Notes: generated from the sequence alone by a model not told the origin. 45,000 bases of DNA from Eimeria necatrix (GCF_000499385.1 NW_013651785.1:1-45000), one strand, 5' to 3'. Counted from the stretch's first letter, positions 1 to 13,083 are shown. Program-made: numbers and translations.

Positions 1-63
<63 letters not shown>

Positions 64-86
64 CAGCAGCAGCAGCAGCTGCTGCT
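1..86. repeat. (CAG)n tract at left edge
   Basis: Nearly pure CAG units that switch to CTG units near position 80. Tracts like this recur through the whole window in both orientations. In exons they encode Gln, Ala or Ser runs (Leu or Cys on the other strand) and elsewhere they are non-coding. This one lies on the 3' side of the TBCK-like gene and could be coding or intronic. Confidence 0.9.
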
Positions 87-262
87 GCTGCTGCTCACAA
101 AAGGCCCCCAGAGTCTCACCGAAGACACGAAGATCTCCTTCGCTCCAAAGCCGGACATCTTTCCAGTGTCTGTCCTCCGTAAATCCCGAAATAAAAAAAG
201 AGTCCGAAAATAAATCTCCACTCTCCCCACAACAAACAGTTTCCGGCTCCTGGGAGGCCCCA

Positions 263-296
<34 letters not shown>

Positions 297-362
297 GTGC
301 TGTTGCTGCTGTTTCGCCGAGCGGCTTTGCAGCGGGGGGCGCCGGCGAGCCGCTGCCGCTGC

Positions 363-401
<39 letters not shown>

Positions 402-525
402 AGCAGCAGCAGCAGCAGCCAGGGCCCCCAGCTGTGACGCCCCAGCAGCGGGCAAAGGCAGCCAAGAACTCGACGCGCGTCAACGCGGGCGCGTCCCCGG
501 GGGGCCCCCCGGGGGGCCCCCCTGA

Positions 526-1224
526 GGCAGCAAAGAGGGAGGGCAAAGAGGGGAGGGACCGAACTGAAGGCGCCAGCAGCAAAGAGCGCCGCGTGGACGT
601 CTCCGCCCTGCAGCTGCCACCAGTAGAAGAACTCCTCAAGGCCGATGTTGTGGTTGCGCTGCAGCAGCTCGAGGCTGCTGCTGCAGCGGGGGCCCCAGCG
701 GGAGTGCGGCAGCCAGGGGAAGGCGGGCTGCTGCTGCTGCTGCTGCTGCTGCTGCGCTGCTGCTGCTGCAGGCGCAGGCGCAGGGAGCGACGGGCAAGCC
801 CTGAACCCCAAACCCTAAACCCTCCCCCAAACCCTAACCCTAAACCCTCCCCCAAACCCTAAACCCTAAACCCTCCCCCAAACCCTAAACCCTAAACCCT
901 CGCCCAAACCCTAAACCCTAAACCCTCGCCCAAACCCTAAACCCTAAACCCTAAACCCTCGACTGACCTTCTTCGCCGTCCTCGAGGTCTTTGAAAACCC
1001 TGCTCAGCTCCTCCTGCACTTTCAACTCCGCTATAAACCCCACACACTCCGCCCCCTTCAGACACCAGCGCTGCTGCTGCTGCTGCGGCTGCTGCAGCCA
1101 CGGCAGACACAGCAGCGCAGCAGCAGAAGGCCGGCTCGACGGATGCACAGTCAAACACGCCCGCAGAAACTGCTTCACTTGCTGCAGCTCCTCCAGCAGC
1201 TGCTGCCGCGCAGCAGCCTCGCTC

Positions 1225-1260
<36 letters not shown>

Positions 1261-1561
1261 TCTGCTGCTGCCGGTTCTGCTGCTGCTGCTGCTGCTGGTT
1301 CTGCTGCTGCCGGTTCTGCTGCTGCTGCTGCTGGTTCTGCTGCTGCTGCTGCTGCTGGTTCCTCGGGCCTGCCGCCTGCTGCTGCTGCTGCTGCTGCTGC
1401 GGGCGCCTCGGGCGTGCTGCCTGCTGCTGCTTCTTTCTGCTGCAGCCAGCGGGAGCAGCCAAAGTGGCTGCGGTGACACAGCGAAGCCCCAGAGAGCCAC
1501 TTGGCGAGTTCCACTAAGCAGCTTTCAAACAGCTTCGACTCAGTTTCTTCAAAAGAAGAAC

Positions 1562-1625
<64 letters not shown>

Positions 1626-1713
1626 GGCATGGCCACTGGTCAGCGCCGGCTCCGTGCTGCCCGGCGCTTCCGCTGCACCGGCGACGTGCTGCAAAGGCTG
1701 CTTCCCGCTCCCG

Positions 1714-1757
<44 letters not shown>

Positions 1758-2658
1758 GGGCGCTGCGGTGTACGTACGCTGCGGGAGCATGAAGCACGGA
1801 GGGCCCGCTGCTTTCGCCATCATCTTGAGAAGCAGCAGCTTCCGGTGCAGCAGCCACCGCGAGAGTTCCGTGCCCACCGCGGAAATTGTAGGCGCCGTGG
1901 CCGCTGCTGCTGCTGCTGCTGCTGCTGCTGCGGGTGAGTCTGCTGCTGCTGCTGCTGCTGCGGGAGCGTCTGCTGCTTCTGCTGCTGCGTCTTGCGCGGG
2001 GTCCAGCGGGCGGAGGACTTGGAAGTCAAGGCCGAGGCCGCAGTAAAGCACCAGCTGGGTGATTTGCTGCAGCTTGCTGCTGAAGCTGTCTGTACACCCG
2101 AGAGTGTCACTTTCCCTTTCTTCGTTCGCAGCAGCAGCAGCAGCAGCAGCAGCAGGACTTGGCTGGTGGGAGTGCTTTGTGTCTGCATGGGGGCTTTCGC
2201 GTTTGCGGGCTTGCTGGGGGTCAGCTGCTGCTGCTGCTGCGGCTGCGGCTGCTGCTGCGCTGCTGCTGCTGCTCGGGGGGCCGCTTTCGGGTGTACGTAC
2301 ACCCCAGGGGGGCTGCAGAACCTGCAGCAAAAGCACGCCGAGGGCCCAGACATCCTGTTTGGAAGAAGTGGGGCAGCGCTGGAGGACCTGGGGGCCCCCC
2401 AGGAGCTGCTCAGGGGCCAGCAGCGGGAAGGGAGGCAGCAAGTCCGCAGCGGGGGCCAAGAGGGCCCCCCCTGTGAGGTAAGAGAGGCCCCACTCGCTCA
2501 GCCGCACATTCCCCTGCGTGTCTATGCGGATGGTGCGCGGCTGCAGCCGCCCGTGGCTCAGCCCGCAGCTGTTCAAGTGCGCCACTGCAGCGAGAGTTTC
2601 CGCAGCCACCCGCGCCAGAAACTGCAGCTTTCCCCGGTCCCAGCTCGCCGGCGCAGCC

Positions 2659-2717
<59 letters not shown>

Positions 2718-3281
2718 GTCTGCGGCGCGGCCAGTTTCGCGGGGCTGCGCAGCCCCTGCTTCGTTCCAGGAGTCGATTATGTCCTGCAGGGACAAAGACC
2801 AGTACTCGGAAACCAAATAAATTCGCCTTTTCGAACGCAGCACGTTCGTGTAGGCGCAGAGGTGGGGGTGCTTGATGGCCTTGAGCCGGTAGAAACGCGA
2901 AATGATCTCGCGGTGGGGCGGCTCCCCGGAATCCTCGAGAACGTCTTCATATTTGGACTCTTTTAATGCTTTTGTGGACTCGTGGAAGCTGCGGGAAAGC
3001 AAACTGGAGAGGAGCGCCGGCTTGCTGCAGTTCCCCGCGGAGCTGCTGCTGCTGCGCGCTGCGCCGCCGCACGCAGCGGGAGTGCCCCCGAAAGAATCCT
3101 CTAAACCCTCATCTGCAGCGCCAGCAGCTTCACAAACTTCAGGCGGAACATCAATGAATTCATACAAAGTCCCCTTGGCCTCATCTTTGCTCGCGTCCAG
3201 CGGCAGACACTGCGGATCGCCGTCGGCAGCAAGCACGCTCTGCAAGCCCAGCTGAAACTCGGAACAAAAACTGAGCGACAT
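526..3281 (-). CDS. TBCK: TBCK-like pseudokinase (TBC domain-containing protein kinase-like), 5' part
   Basis: Exon 1 runs from the ATG at 3281 to 968 (about 771 codons). The donor is AAG|GTCAGT at 967. The next exon best fits an acceptor at 767-766 (CCTGCAG|), which keeps the frame. Residues about 122-170 carry an N-lobe with HPHLCAY and a VSEYWSLSLQDI hinge, resembling TBCK. The catalytic loop is HGRLQPRTIRI (near 242) instead of HRD, and the DFG position reads SEWG (near 258), so a catalytically dead kinase is predicted. LAPEQLL and DVWALGVLLL follow. LTVHPSSRPSAAALL near 710 closes the C-lobe. Exon 2 contains GLEEFFYWWQLQGGD and PPLFALP, matching the linker ahead of the TBC domain in TBCK. 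The Rab-GAP TBC and rhodanese domains would lie beyond the left edge. Long Ala and Ser runs interrupt the kinase fold. In animals TBCK is linked to mTOR signalling and the FERRY endosomal complex; a role here is inferred. The coding limit below about 530 is not resolved. Confidence 0.75.
796..960. repeat. Telomere-like AAACCCT array inside the TBCK-like intron
   Basis: AAACCCT units, with a CCCAAACCCT variant, repeat about 20 times. The block fills most of the intron between 967 and 766. The TBCK domain order continues on both sides, so the array is intronic rather than a chromosome end. Read on the minus strand the unit is TTTAGGG. Confidence 0.9.
2290..2303. promoter_or_regulatory. Exact palindrome GGTGTACGTACACC in TBCK-like exon 1
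   Basis: Perfect 14-base palindrome inside coding sequence, translated on the minus strand as GVRTP. The same exon also holds variants at 1767-1780 (read as RTYTA) and 2086-2099 (read as GCTDS). Any regulatory role is inference; the recurrence is what the sequence shows. Confidence 0.6.
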
Positions 3282-4206
3282 TCCCTCAACTCATTTCTTA
3301 CTTGCATTTTTTAACGCAATTCAAACTAAATTATGCGCTGCTGCGGCTTGGGAAGCCGCCTGCGTTGAGTGGCTGCTCTCCATCACATACCAGACCAGTC
3401 AATTCATAGCGCTCTCTCGGCACCGATCAAACGATCTGCTGACGAAAAATTAGAATAAACTTTATCTTCCTAAGATTTCCGGAAGAGGAGTTATTTAGTT
3501 TTACTCTTAATTCGCGGGTCCATGCCCGCTTTCCGAACAGTCAGTGTCGCTGTTCCGTAGATGGGGGCCCCTGCTCGACTCTGGGGCCCCAGCTTTCCTT
3601 TCCGCGCAGCTCAGTCTTCCTAAAGTTCCCATTTTCAACATCTTTAAGACTGGTTTTATGCAATTTAAAGACTTTATCATCTACCCACGTTGGCTTTCGG
3701 GTAGAGACGCAGCTGGAAAGCTCTTTTGAGCACTGCAGAGGGCAGACCCGCTGCAGATTCGCCTCCCAGTCGACTTACAAGTCCAACTCTTTGCGCACTA
3801 ATTTATTCCCAGAAAGCGAATTAAACTATTAGTGCTCAGCTGCTACAACTTATCTTCGGCCCTCCCGAAGAGATGTCACACTCCGTCCCAGACATGAACT
3901 TTCATACCCTTGCACTGCAGAAAATGGGCTGCCTTCATGTGATTCGTGGCAATAGGGAAGTCTGCCAATAATAGCAATTATAAAAGGGATTACTTTCGTT
4001 ATTTTTGTTCCTCAAAGCGCAAAATATTGCGCCGGGGAACTTAGAATTCTAAAGGGAGGAGGTCGGGTCGTGCACAGGCTATTGCACGTCAAATTGACTG
4101 AAGTAAATTGAAACAAACAGTCAACCTGTGGAAACACAAGCCAATTATGTCGAGATAAATATTTTTCAAATATATTTCGCCACATTTCCCGCCAACTGAT
4201 TCAGTC
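3282..4206. other. Intergenic region, no gene seen
   Basis: This stretch separates the TBCK-like start codon (3281) from the 3' end of the lysine-rich gene (4207). It is mixed-composition sequence without CAG tracts, telomere-like repeats or the 14-base palindrome, and no reading frame looks coding. It should contain the TBCK promoter and the terminator of the upstream gene. Confidence 0.5.
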
Positions 4207-5063
4207 TCATTGTTTATTCTTGCCATCAGAAACGGCTTTCTTCTTTTTTGAATTCACGGGGCGCTCGTCCGCCTCCGACTTCTCTATCTGCAAGTACATG
4301 AACGAATGCAAAATAAGTCAAATAATGAGACAGAAATGCAAAATAAGTCATATAAATGCGACAGAAATGCAAAATTACAAAAAGAAAACGAAGAAAAGAA
4401 TATGGATACGACAGAACTGCAACTTTCAACCATTTCAACAGCTCTGTTGCAATCAAACTCAGCACCCCGGGGGCCTGCTCCCTAGGACTCATTTTGACGA
4501 GAAAGTGGACAGAAATAGTCTAAATAATCAAATATAAGTCTTTATGCATCTAATAAGGATAGATATAACATATATGAAGGAGCAGAAACGCAAAATGCGC
4601 AATCCAAGACAGATTCAAAAGCTTTCAGATTCGCCCACAGAATCGAAACTTCGTGCGAAACGAAACAAACCTCTATTTTCCTTTTTTTCGCGATTTCCTT
4701 TTTGTTTTTTGAAGTATTTTTTTCCTCAAAGAAGTCCCGAGTTGTGTCGACAGCGGAGTCTTTGTTTTTTCTTGTCTTGTTCAAATTCGCATTTTCATTT
4801 TCGTCTGAAGGCGCTGAAGAGCTTGAACTCTCTTTGGCCTTCCCTGTGAGCTGTTTCTTCTTTTTGTTCTCTTTTCCTTTCTGCGTTTCCTCAGATGCTG
4901 AAAATATAAAACAAAAAAGACAAATTAAAACGGGAATAGAAGAACTTGAATTCATAGCAGAAAGAAGAGAAATTGAAAATAGAAAAACTTGAATTCGCAG
5001 CCCTTCTAGCGCGCTCTCGTTCAAAAAGGCCTTTCTGAATTCATCACCGATCTCCCCAGTCAT
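4207..5063 (-). CDS. Small lysine/glutamate-rich hypothetical protein
   Basis: Not recognised. Exon 1 starts at ATG 5063 (context AAGATGA, protein MTGEIGDEF) and ends near 4989 at CAA|GTTTTT. Exon 2 begins at 4897 (TTTTCAG|) or, to keep phase with that donor, at 4889 (CTGAG|). It ends at 4671 with AGAG|GTTTGT. Exon 3, 4287-4207, follows TACTTGCAG| in phase 0 and ends SDGKNKQ then TGA. The product is about 120-125 residues, almost wholly charged, with Ser runs and KKKK clusters that look like nuclear or nucleolar localisation signals. No domain is visible. It lies about 350 bases downstream of the NOP9-like stop on the same strand. The exon 1 donor is the weakest point; a very short exon 1 is an alternative. 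Confidence 0.45.
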
Positions 5064-5083
5064 CTTTCTATCTTCATTTCAAG

Positions 5084-5255
5084 TTTTCTTGAAGGTACAA
5101 TTACTTATTTGGGAATTTGAAATCCACTTTTTGTTTGCCGTTTTCTTGAAAGTATATTTACTTATTTGGGAATTTAAAATCCACTTTTTGTTTGTCGTTT
5201 TCTTAAAAGTATATTTACTTATTTGGGAATTTAAAATCAACTTTTTGTTTGTCGA
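5084..5255. repeat. 57-bp tandem repeat, three copies
   Basis: The units start at about 5084, 5141 and 5198 and share TTTTCTTGAAAG and ACTTATTTGGGAATTT. The period is 57 bases, a multiple of three, so the minus strand reads as an open 19-residue repeat. It sits directly upstream of the start codon at 5063. I treat it as a minisatellite in the 5' region of the lysine-rich gene rather than coding. Confidence 0.85.
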
Positions 5256-5412
5256 AGGTGCCACTTTCAACTAGCTGAGCCATAATTGCAGTTTGCTGAT
5301 TCCGCCCTCGACTAAATTCTCGAAGTTCAACTAAGTTCTAAAATAAGAATGTTGGAACAACACTTTTCCTAATTCATTAATTCTAATTAGAATAGAAGTG
5401 CTCTAGGGGTGT

Positions 5413-5808
5413 TTAGATCGGAATAGATTTCAAACTATTCAGCTTTCCTCCAAGGAATATTTCATCGATTGCGCGTTTGGCTTCTTTTTCTGCTTTCCCC
5501 TTGGCGTTTATCTCCTCTTCTTCGTCTCCAAAAACAGTTTCTTTTTTGTTTTTATTTTCTTTTTTTGGTTTTCGAAATCCTTTCCCCTCGTTTTGCAGCA
5601 GAGTCGACTCGGCCTCGGATTTCTTGATCTTCGGATTGTCTGGCTGCAGAAAGCAGCGCAAAAACTAAACAAAACAAACGATAATATTGCCAATGTTATT
5701 CTTTTTTTGGAACATAAAAAGCTTTTTCTTTTTATAACTTCTTTCCGCCTTTTTTTCGTGTTTCCACTTGCTGTTTCTCTGTTCCCACCGATGTGCACCA
5801 GCAGCACA

Positions 5809-5851
<43 letters not shown>

Positions 5852-6533
5852 TTTCCCCCGTGTCTAACTTCTGTTGTTTTTTCTTTTTCCTCTTTTCCGA
5901 TTTCTTTTAATTTTAAAAATAATAATAAAGATGGAGAAACTCACCAGAAGATCCGCCGCCTCCTGGGTGTTCTCCACCTCGATGGCTGCGTCCGAAATAA
6001 TATCTTTGAACAGTTCCTGGAAATAAAAAGCAAAAGGAATTAACTGACATAAATAAAAGCAATTAAGAAAGCATTTTATTGTTCAATTTTAAAATAAAAA
6101 GAAAAAGAATTAAATGACGCAAATGGAAACAATTCAGAAAACATCTCACGCGCATTCAACGAACTTGAATTCCACTAATTGGAATGCGGCATTCCAGCAG
6201 AGTTGCATTCATTTCAGCTCAACAAAAAGGAAAATAAGAATAAAAAATGAAACAAAATAACAATTTTAATAAATAAAAAAGAATTTAAATGAATAAAAAA
6301 CAATGTAAATGAATAAAAACATTAAAAACACATTTTCTGCGAAGTTCACGCGCACTGACACAAAACTAATTCAAAAGCAGCAAATTCTTTTGCAGCAGCA
6401 GCTTTTAAAAATTAAATTAAATTTGAATTTTAGTGCGGAGTGTCTCGACAGTTCGCGGCTTTCTGCTGCAGCAATTTGGGGAAGAATTCAGAAATTCAAC
6501 TTTTGCAAATTTCGGATTTGAAGGCCGCGACTT

Positions 6534-6573
<40 letters not shown>

Positions 6574-6844
6574 AGCAAAAGGCCCACTCGCGTTTTGCTT
6601 CTCTTTTCCTGCCGCTTCTGCCACTCTTCTTTGTCTTTTGTGAATTTGTAAACTTCGCACTTCATGTAAGCCGTGTAGTTCTTCTCCTTCAGCTCCGACT
6701 CCACAGGCAGCAGCGCCTCCACTATCTCTCGCTTCAGCTCAGGCTGAAGCCGCAGCAGCAACGCAGCAGCAGCAGCAGCAGCAGCAGCAGATGAAGCAGG
6801 GGCATTTGCAGCAGCCCCAGGAACAGACGCACAGAAGCCGACGC

Positions 6845-6876
<32 letters not shown>

Positions 6877-6967
6877 GGATTCGCAGCAAGTTTCGGCCAC
6901 TGGCACCATCTGCAGCAGCAGCAGCAGCAGCGGAATTCGCAGCAAGTTTCCGCCACTGGCACCATCT

Positions 6968-7002
<35 letters not shown>

Positions 7003-7373
7003 TTACAGTGGCTGCGTTGTAGAGAGAGGTGAGGACGAAGCCGCCGACAGGGTCGAGGGCAAAAGAAGCAGCAAAGGGAATTAAATGTCTTATCAAGTAG
7101 AGAATGCTGCTGGGCTGTATGCTGCTGCTGCCAGTGTCTGCAATTTGCTGCAGCAGGCGGGAAGTCAGGCGGTTGGTGGTCATCAGTTCCAGCAGGGAGC
7201 TGCAACACAAAGGAAATCTTCGACTTGGGATTTATTTTCTCCATCACAGGCTTTATTTTGATAAATATTATATTTATGAACCAACTGCATCTATTTTGGC
7301 ATTTAAATTCGCTTTCAGACGCATCCGGCGAGCGCAGCAGGTGTACATACACCCCAAGTTCCAGCGGTGCAGC

Positions 7374-7412
<39 letters not shown>

Positions 7413-7873
7413 AGCCATTTCGAGGAGAAGAAGAGCAGTTGAGCACTTTTCTTGAAGCTCCCGTTGCTGCTTCCTCCTTTATCTTTTAAACTTCAAGTTC
7501 AAGAACAGTTTCCCCGCCAACAGAGAGCTTTCTTGAGTGCAACTTGGCGGAACTTGAAAGAAAAAACGCCAATTGAAAGGACTTCAACGCAAAAATCCAC
7601 TTACTGGGACTCAGTTGAAAGAAAAAAAGCCAATTAAAAGGACTTCAACGCAAAACTGCACTTACTGGGACTCAGTCTCAGGAGGCCCTTTTTTAGTTTT
7701 CCATTTTTTGACTCGGAGTTGCAAATTCGCGGCACTTCGGACGAACTTTTTGAAGCCGGAGTTCAGCGGCTGAATGGCGTTGGCGGGAAAGCGCAGCAGC
7801 GACAGCAGCACGGAGCAGCCCGTGGGAGTGCAAATGTCCACAAGCCGAAGTTGCTGCTGACTGTCTTCTTCCT

Positions 7874-7922
<49 letters not shown>

Positions 7923-8340
7923 AGCTCCTTTGGGACCTTCGGGCCCCCCTTCTTCTTGGGCGTCTTCCTCCTCTGCTTCCTCGTCTTCCTTTCCCGCTGC
8001 TGCTGCAGCAGCAGGAGCTGCAGCAGCAGCAGCAGCAGCAGCGCCCTCGCCGGCCGGCGGCTCGCCGCCCTGCTGCAGCAGCTGCTGCAGCAGCTGCTGC
8101 GGCAGGTCCTCGGGAGCGCAGAGGCCCAGCAAACTCCACCAGGCAAAAGAAAAAGAAGTGCCGCTTTTTATTTTGAGGGCTTCGAAGAGTTTGCCCGTAA
8201 ATACGGTGTACGTACACCGCAGCCGCCGGCAAGCCTCCGCGCACCGCCACAGCACCGCCGCAGTTCCGCAAAACAAAATTTCTTCGAAGTCCAGAGCTGA
8301 GCAAAAAGACAATTCGCCAAAAGTCTGCACATGTGAGCAG

Positions 8341-8379
<39 letters not shown>

Positions 8380-8776
8380 AGCAGCAGCAGAAGACAAAGC
8401 GCGATTCACGCGAAAATCCGGAAAATCTGCGCAGCGCAGTTGCTGCAGCAGCAGCTATAGCAGCAGCTGCTGCAGCAGCTGCTGCCGCAACAGCAGCAGG
8501 CAAAGCCTAATTCAACCAAGTCTACAGCAAATATGCGCAGCGCAGCTGCAGCAGCAGCAGCAGCAGCACGTAGAGCACCAGAACAGCAAGTTTGAGTCCA
8601 CGACACGCAGCAAAAAACAGAAAGAACTGCTGCTGCTGCTGCTGCTGCAGCAGCTGCAGCAGCAGCAGCAGATGCTGCACAGCGCAACTTTAAGTGCAAA
8701 AAGGTGTCCAGACACCCGGAAGGCGCCGCAAATACAAAAGACACCAAAACGCCCCCAAAACCCGCACAGAAGCCCC

Positions 8777-8823
<47 letters not shown>

Positions 8824-9346
8824 CCTGCGCGGGTCCAGCTTGTCCCAAATGAATGCAAACTTGAAGAGGAAATCTTTGTGATAAATAAAACGAAAAGACT
8901 AAAAGGAAAATCTCTCAGATAAATAAAAACAAAAAAGCAAAAGAAAAAAAAACAGAGAAGCAAACAGAAAGAAAGCAAACTTTGAATTTGGAAATGAGCA
9001 AAAGGTATTTCAAATAATTTAAATTGCAAAAACAAATAAACAAACAAAGACTGTTTTAAGTGACTTTGAAGAACAAACAAACAACAAATAAACAAATAAT
9101 GCCAAATAACTTCAAAAACTAAATCAAAAAGTTAAAAATTAATTCAACTCAAATATTAAATCAAAAAGATTAAAATTAATCCAACTCAAAAATTAAATCA
9201 AAAAGATTAAAATTAATTCAACTCAAAAATTAAATCAAAAAGATTAAAATTAATTCAACTCACCCTGCAGCAGCAGCTTCAAATGCGGCGCTTCAAAGGA
9301 CGGCGACTGCAGCACCTTCTGCAGCAAGAAATTGCCAAAGCGGCCT

Positions 9347-9388
<42 letters not shown>

Positions 9389-12341
9389 CAGTAGTAGCAG
9401 CAGCAGCAACAGCAACAGCAGCAGCAACAGCAACAGCAACAGCGACAGCAGCAGCAGCAGCAAACGGAAACGAGCTTTAACGGGAGGCGGAACAAAAGAA
9501 CTTGTAATGCAAAAAAGTAAATAAATTCATTTACAAGAACTTGGGAATTATTATATTTCTTTTTTATATAAATTCATCACAAGATTTAAAACATATACAA
9601 ATATATAAATGTGCAAATAAATGCATAAATATGTGAATATATAAATATATTTATATGTGAATATATAAATATATGAATGCATAAATATTTAAATATATGA
9701 ATACATAAATATTTAAATATATAAACAGATAAATATATAAACATATAAATCTATATATATATTCATGTATAAATATATAAATACACGAATATAAATATGT
9801 ATATATATAAATATACCTGTATATAAATGTATATGTATAAATATACAAAAATATGTAAATATAAAAATAAATACATATATATAAATATATATATAGATAC
9901 AAAAATATATGAAATTAAATATATATACATAAATATATATATATATAAATATCCAAAAATATGTAATTGTAAAAATAAATAATACAACGCACAAATATAA
10001 TTAAAGTGAAAAAGAAAAAAACGAAAAACCGGTGAAGGCGAGAGCGGCTCTTTGAACAAAACTTGGAGAATTTTCTGAAGTTCTTTTTTCAAACAAGTCG
10101 AATTAAACAAACCGAGTCAAATAAATTGGATAAAATCAAAATAAATCAAATAAATGAATTAAATTAAATTAAATTAAATTAAATTAAATTAAATTTAATT
10201 AATTAATTAATTAATTAAACTCCCACCTGCAGCCAGCTGCGGGGCCCTTTTCAAAATAAAAGAAGAAAAAAACTTTTGAAAAGTTTGCGGAGAAAAAAAA
10301 GAAAAAAAAACTTCCAAAGTTCGACTCCCACAAGCGCTCTCCGCCAAGGCCTCTGCAATTGCAAAACAACTTTCAATTCTTTTTCTTTTTTATTTATTTA
10401 TTTATTTTTTTATTCTTTTCTTTTCTTCTTTTATTCTTCTATTTATTCTTTTATTCTTTTATTTCCTTCTTTTATTCCTTTATTTATTTTTTTATTTTTT
10501 CATTTCTTCTTTTATTTCTTCATTATTCTTTTATTCTTTTATTTCTCCTTTTGTTCTCTTTTGTGTCCTTTTATTCTCCTATTTGTTCGTTCGGTCTTTT
10601 GTTTGTTCTTTCATCCGTTTATGTGTTCTTTCATTTTTTTCTGTTATTTGTTCCTTTATTTGCTTCTTTATTATTCATTTACTTCTTTTGTTTTTATTTG
10701 TTCTTTTTATTTGTTCTCTTTGTTCTCCTTATTTGCTCATTTATTATTTTATTCATTTATTATTATAATAATAACAATAGTAATAATAATTCGTCTGCGA
10801 GGAATTAGAGAAGAGATTAAAAAAAGAAATTAAAAATACGCATCAAAACGAAAAAAGAAATAAAAAGATTAAAAAAGAAAATAAAAAAGAAATTAAAAAA
10901 ATTAAAAAAGGTACCTGCAAATTTCACAAGCTCCTCGTCGCTGTTCTTTTCCTGTTCGAAAAAGACAAAAGTAAAATTTAAATTAAATTAAAAAATTAAT
11001 TTAACTGAAAACAAACTAATTTTTATTTTCCATTAAATCATTTGAATTCTAAGCTGACAGCATTTAAGCTAGGAATTAAAATCACTCCGAGGAGAAATTA
11101 GTATCATTCAAGTTGGAAATTAAAATCACTGAAGGCAGCACTTAAAGTGTAGAAGCAAAAAAGAAAAAATGGCAATTTAAAAGAAAATTGAAAAAATAAA
11201 ATTCATTTTTATGTTTTTAAATACCTTTGGAGACGAGAAAAGCGCTTCGACAAGCTGCTGAAGTGGCTCTGCGGCAGCAGCAAAAAATTAATTAAAGAAA
11301 ATGAAATGAAATGAAACAAAAAGAAGTTAAATCGAGTAAAAAAGATGATTAATGACGGCTAAACTAATTTAAATAAAAGGCAACACCCGTAGGAACTTTT
11401 AAAAATAAAATAAATGGAAAAATGAGGAAAGTGAAACCGCTGCCTCCGGCGTCTGGGGTGTACAGACAGCTGCGGGTAAGAACTGATATTGGCGGAAAGC
11501 TGACGGATTTCTTTGGAAATTGGCGGAATTGAATTCATCTTTGATTATGAAACTTTATTTAAAACAGAAATAGATTAAATTCCATTTAAATAATGTTAAA
11601 TGACTGAAAATAAATTCAATTTCGCAAACTTCATGACTTTTACCCCGCAGCTTCTTCGCCTGGAGCGCAAGCCCCAGGACCTGCAGACAAGGCGCCGCGT
11701 AGGGGTCGAAGGGCAGCAAGAACTTCTCCTTTTGCAAAACTTGAATTATTTCTTTTGACAAATGAATTAATTCTTTTTCGAAAGAAGGTGGGGTGGCCAG
11801 CAGAGCTGTACATACACCCGAGGCCTTCGCGTCCAAAGAATTCACTTCTTCCGCAGAGTCCAGCCGGTGCTGCCGGCGCGCCCGGCGGCCTATTGCAAAA
11901 AGTGAGTTCAAAAGAAACTAAATAAAATCAATTATGAATTCAAAACAAAATAGATGAAAACAGCCAACAGACAACTGCCTCACAGCCAGCGAAAACAGCC
12001 CGCTGCAGCAGCAGCAGCAGCAGCAGCAGCGGCAGCAGCAGCAGCACTTCAAGGGTCCAAAAGCAGATCATTAGCAGCCCGAGTGCAGCATTAACTGTCT
12101 CGGGAGTGAACTGGAAAAGAGAAGAAGAAAGGGAGTCTGAAAAGGTTGAAAAAGAATTAAAATAAATAAAAGAATTAAAAAAAACTTCGACAGAAACCCA
12201 CCCGCCTCCTCCGGGGCCACCAGCCCGTCAGCCCCAGCCAAAGCCCTCACAGCCGCTCTAAAAATGTGGCAGCCAAATTTGCTTTTCAAAAGGCCCTCCC
12301 AGCCCTCTGGCATTTTCCTGCAAAGCCCACCACATGCAGCT

Positions 12342-12378
<37 letters not shown>

Positions 12379-12554
12379 GCTGCTGCTGCTGCTGTGCTAT
12401 ACAGCTTTGCTGCTGCTGCTGGTATACAGCTTTGGTGGTGGTGGTGGTGCTGCTGCTGCCGAGCAGCTTTGCTGCTGCTCGGCCAAACACCTTTCCTGCT
12501 GTTGCTGCAGCCAAGCAGCTTTGCTGCTGCTGCTTTTGCTGCAGCCAAATGCCT

Positions 12555-12586
<32 letters not shown>

Positions 12587-13016
12587 CTTTGGCTTTTTCT
12601 TGCGAAAGCCAAAGACAGGAACTCGAGAAGCAAAGAAAATGCAAATTAGTGAATTTGGAATGAACCAAAAACAAATAAAGACAAAGTAATTAAATAAACA
12701 CAAAAATGAATGAACAACCCATAGAAAAAAAATAAGCAAATATTACAAACAAACGAATAAATGAATAAATGAATAAATAAACAATTAATTAATTATTTAA
12801 TTAATCAATTAATTAATTAATTAATTAATTAATTAATTAATTAATTAATTAATTAATTAGTTAACTAACTAATTAATTAACTAATTAATTAATTAAACTT
12901 TTTACGAAAGTGAAAAACGCAAAAAAATGACGAAGACGAAGAGCAGGAGTTTCTTACCGCAGCTGATCCACCATAGACAGGAATAAATCCGCAGCTGAAA
13001 ACGAAAAACAAAAAAA

Positions 13017-13083
<67 letters not shown>

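Noticed and set aside
991..3255. Long plus-strand open frames opposite the TBCK-like exon
   Set aside because: They are Ala, Cys, Leu and Ser runs mirrored from CTG tracts, and the minus strand carries the recognisable kinase features.
8400..8860. Extra NOP9-like exons in the CAG-rich stretch
   Set aside because: Exon 10 joins exon 11 in phase without them, and the frames there are Leu, Ala and Cys runs.
9590..10850. Tyr/Ile- and Phe/Leu-rich open frames resembling membrane proteins
   Set aside because: They arise from AT- and TTTATT-rich repeats in NOP9-like introns. No start context or conserved residue supports them.
12060..12110. A minus-strand exon after a good pyrimidine tract (TCTTTTCCAG) reading ETVNAALGLLMI
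   Set aside because: Including it breaks phase with both neighbouring exons, while joining 12202 directly to 11889 is in frame.
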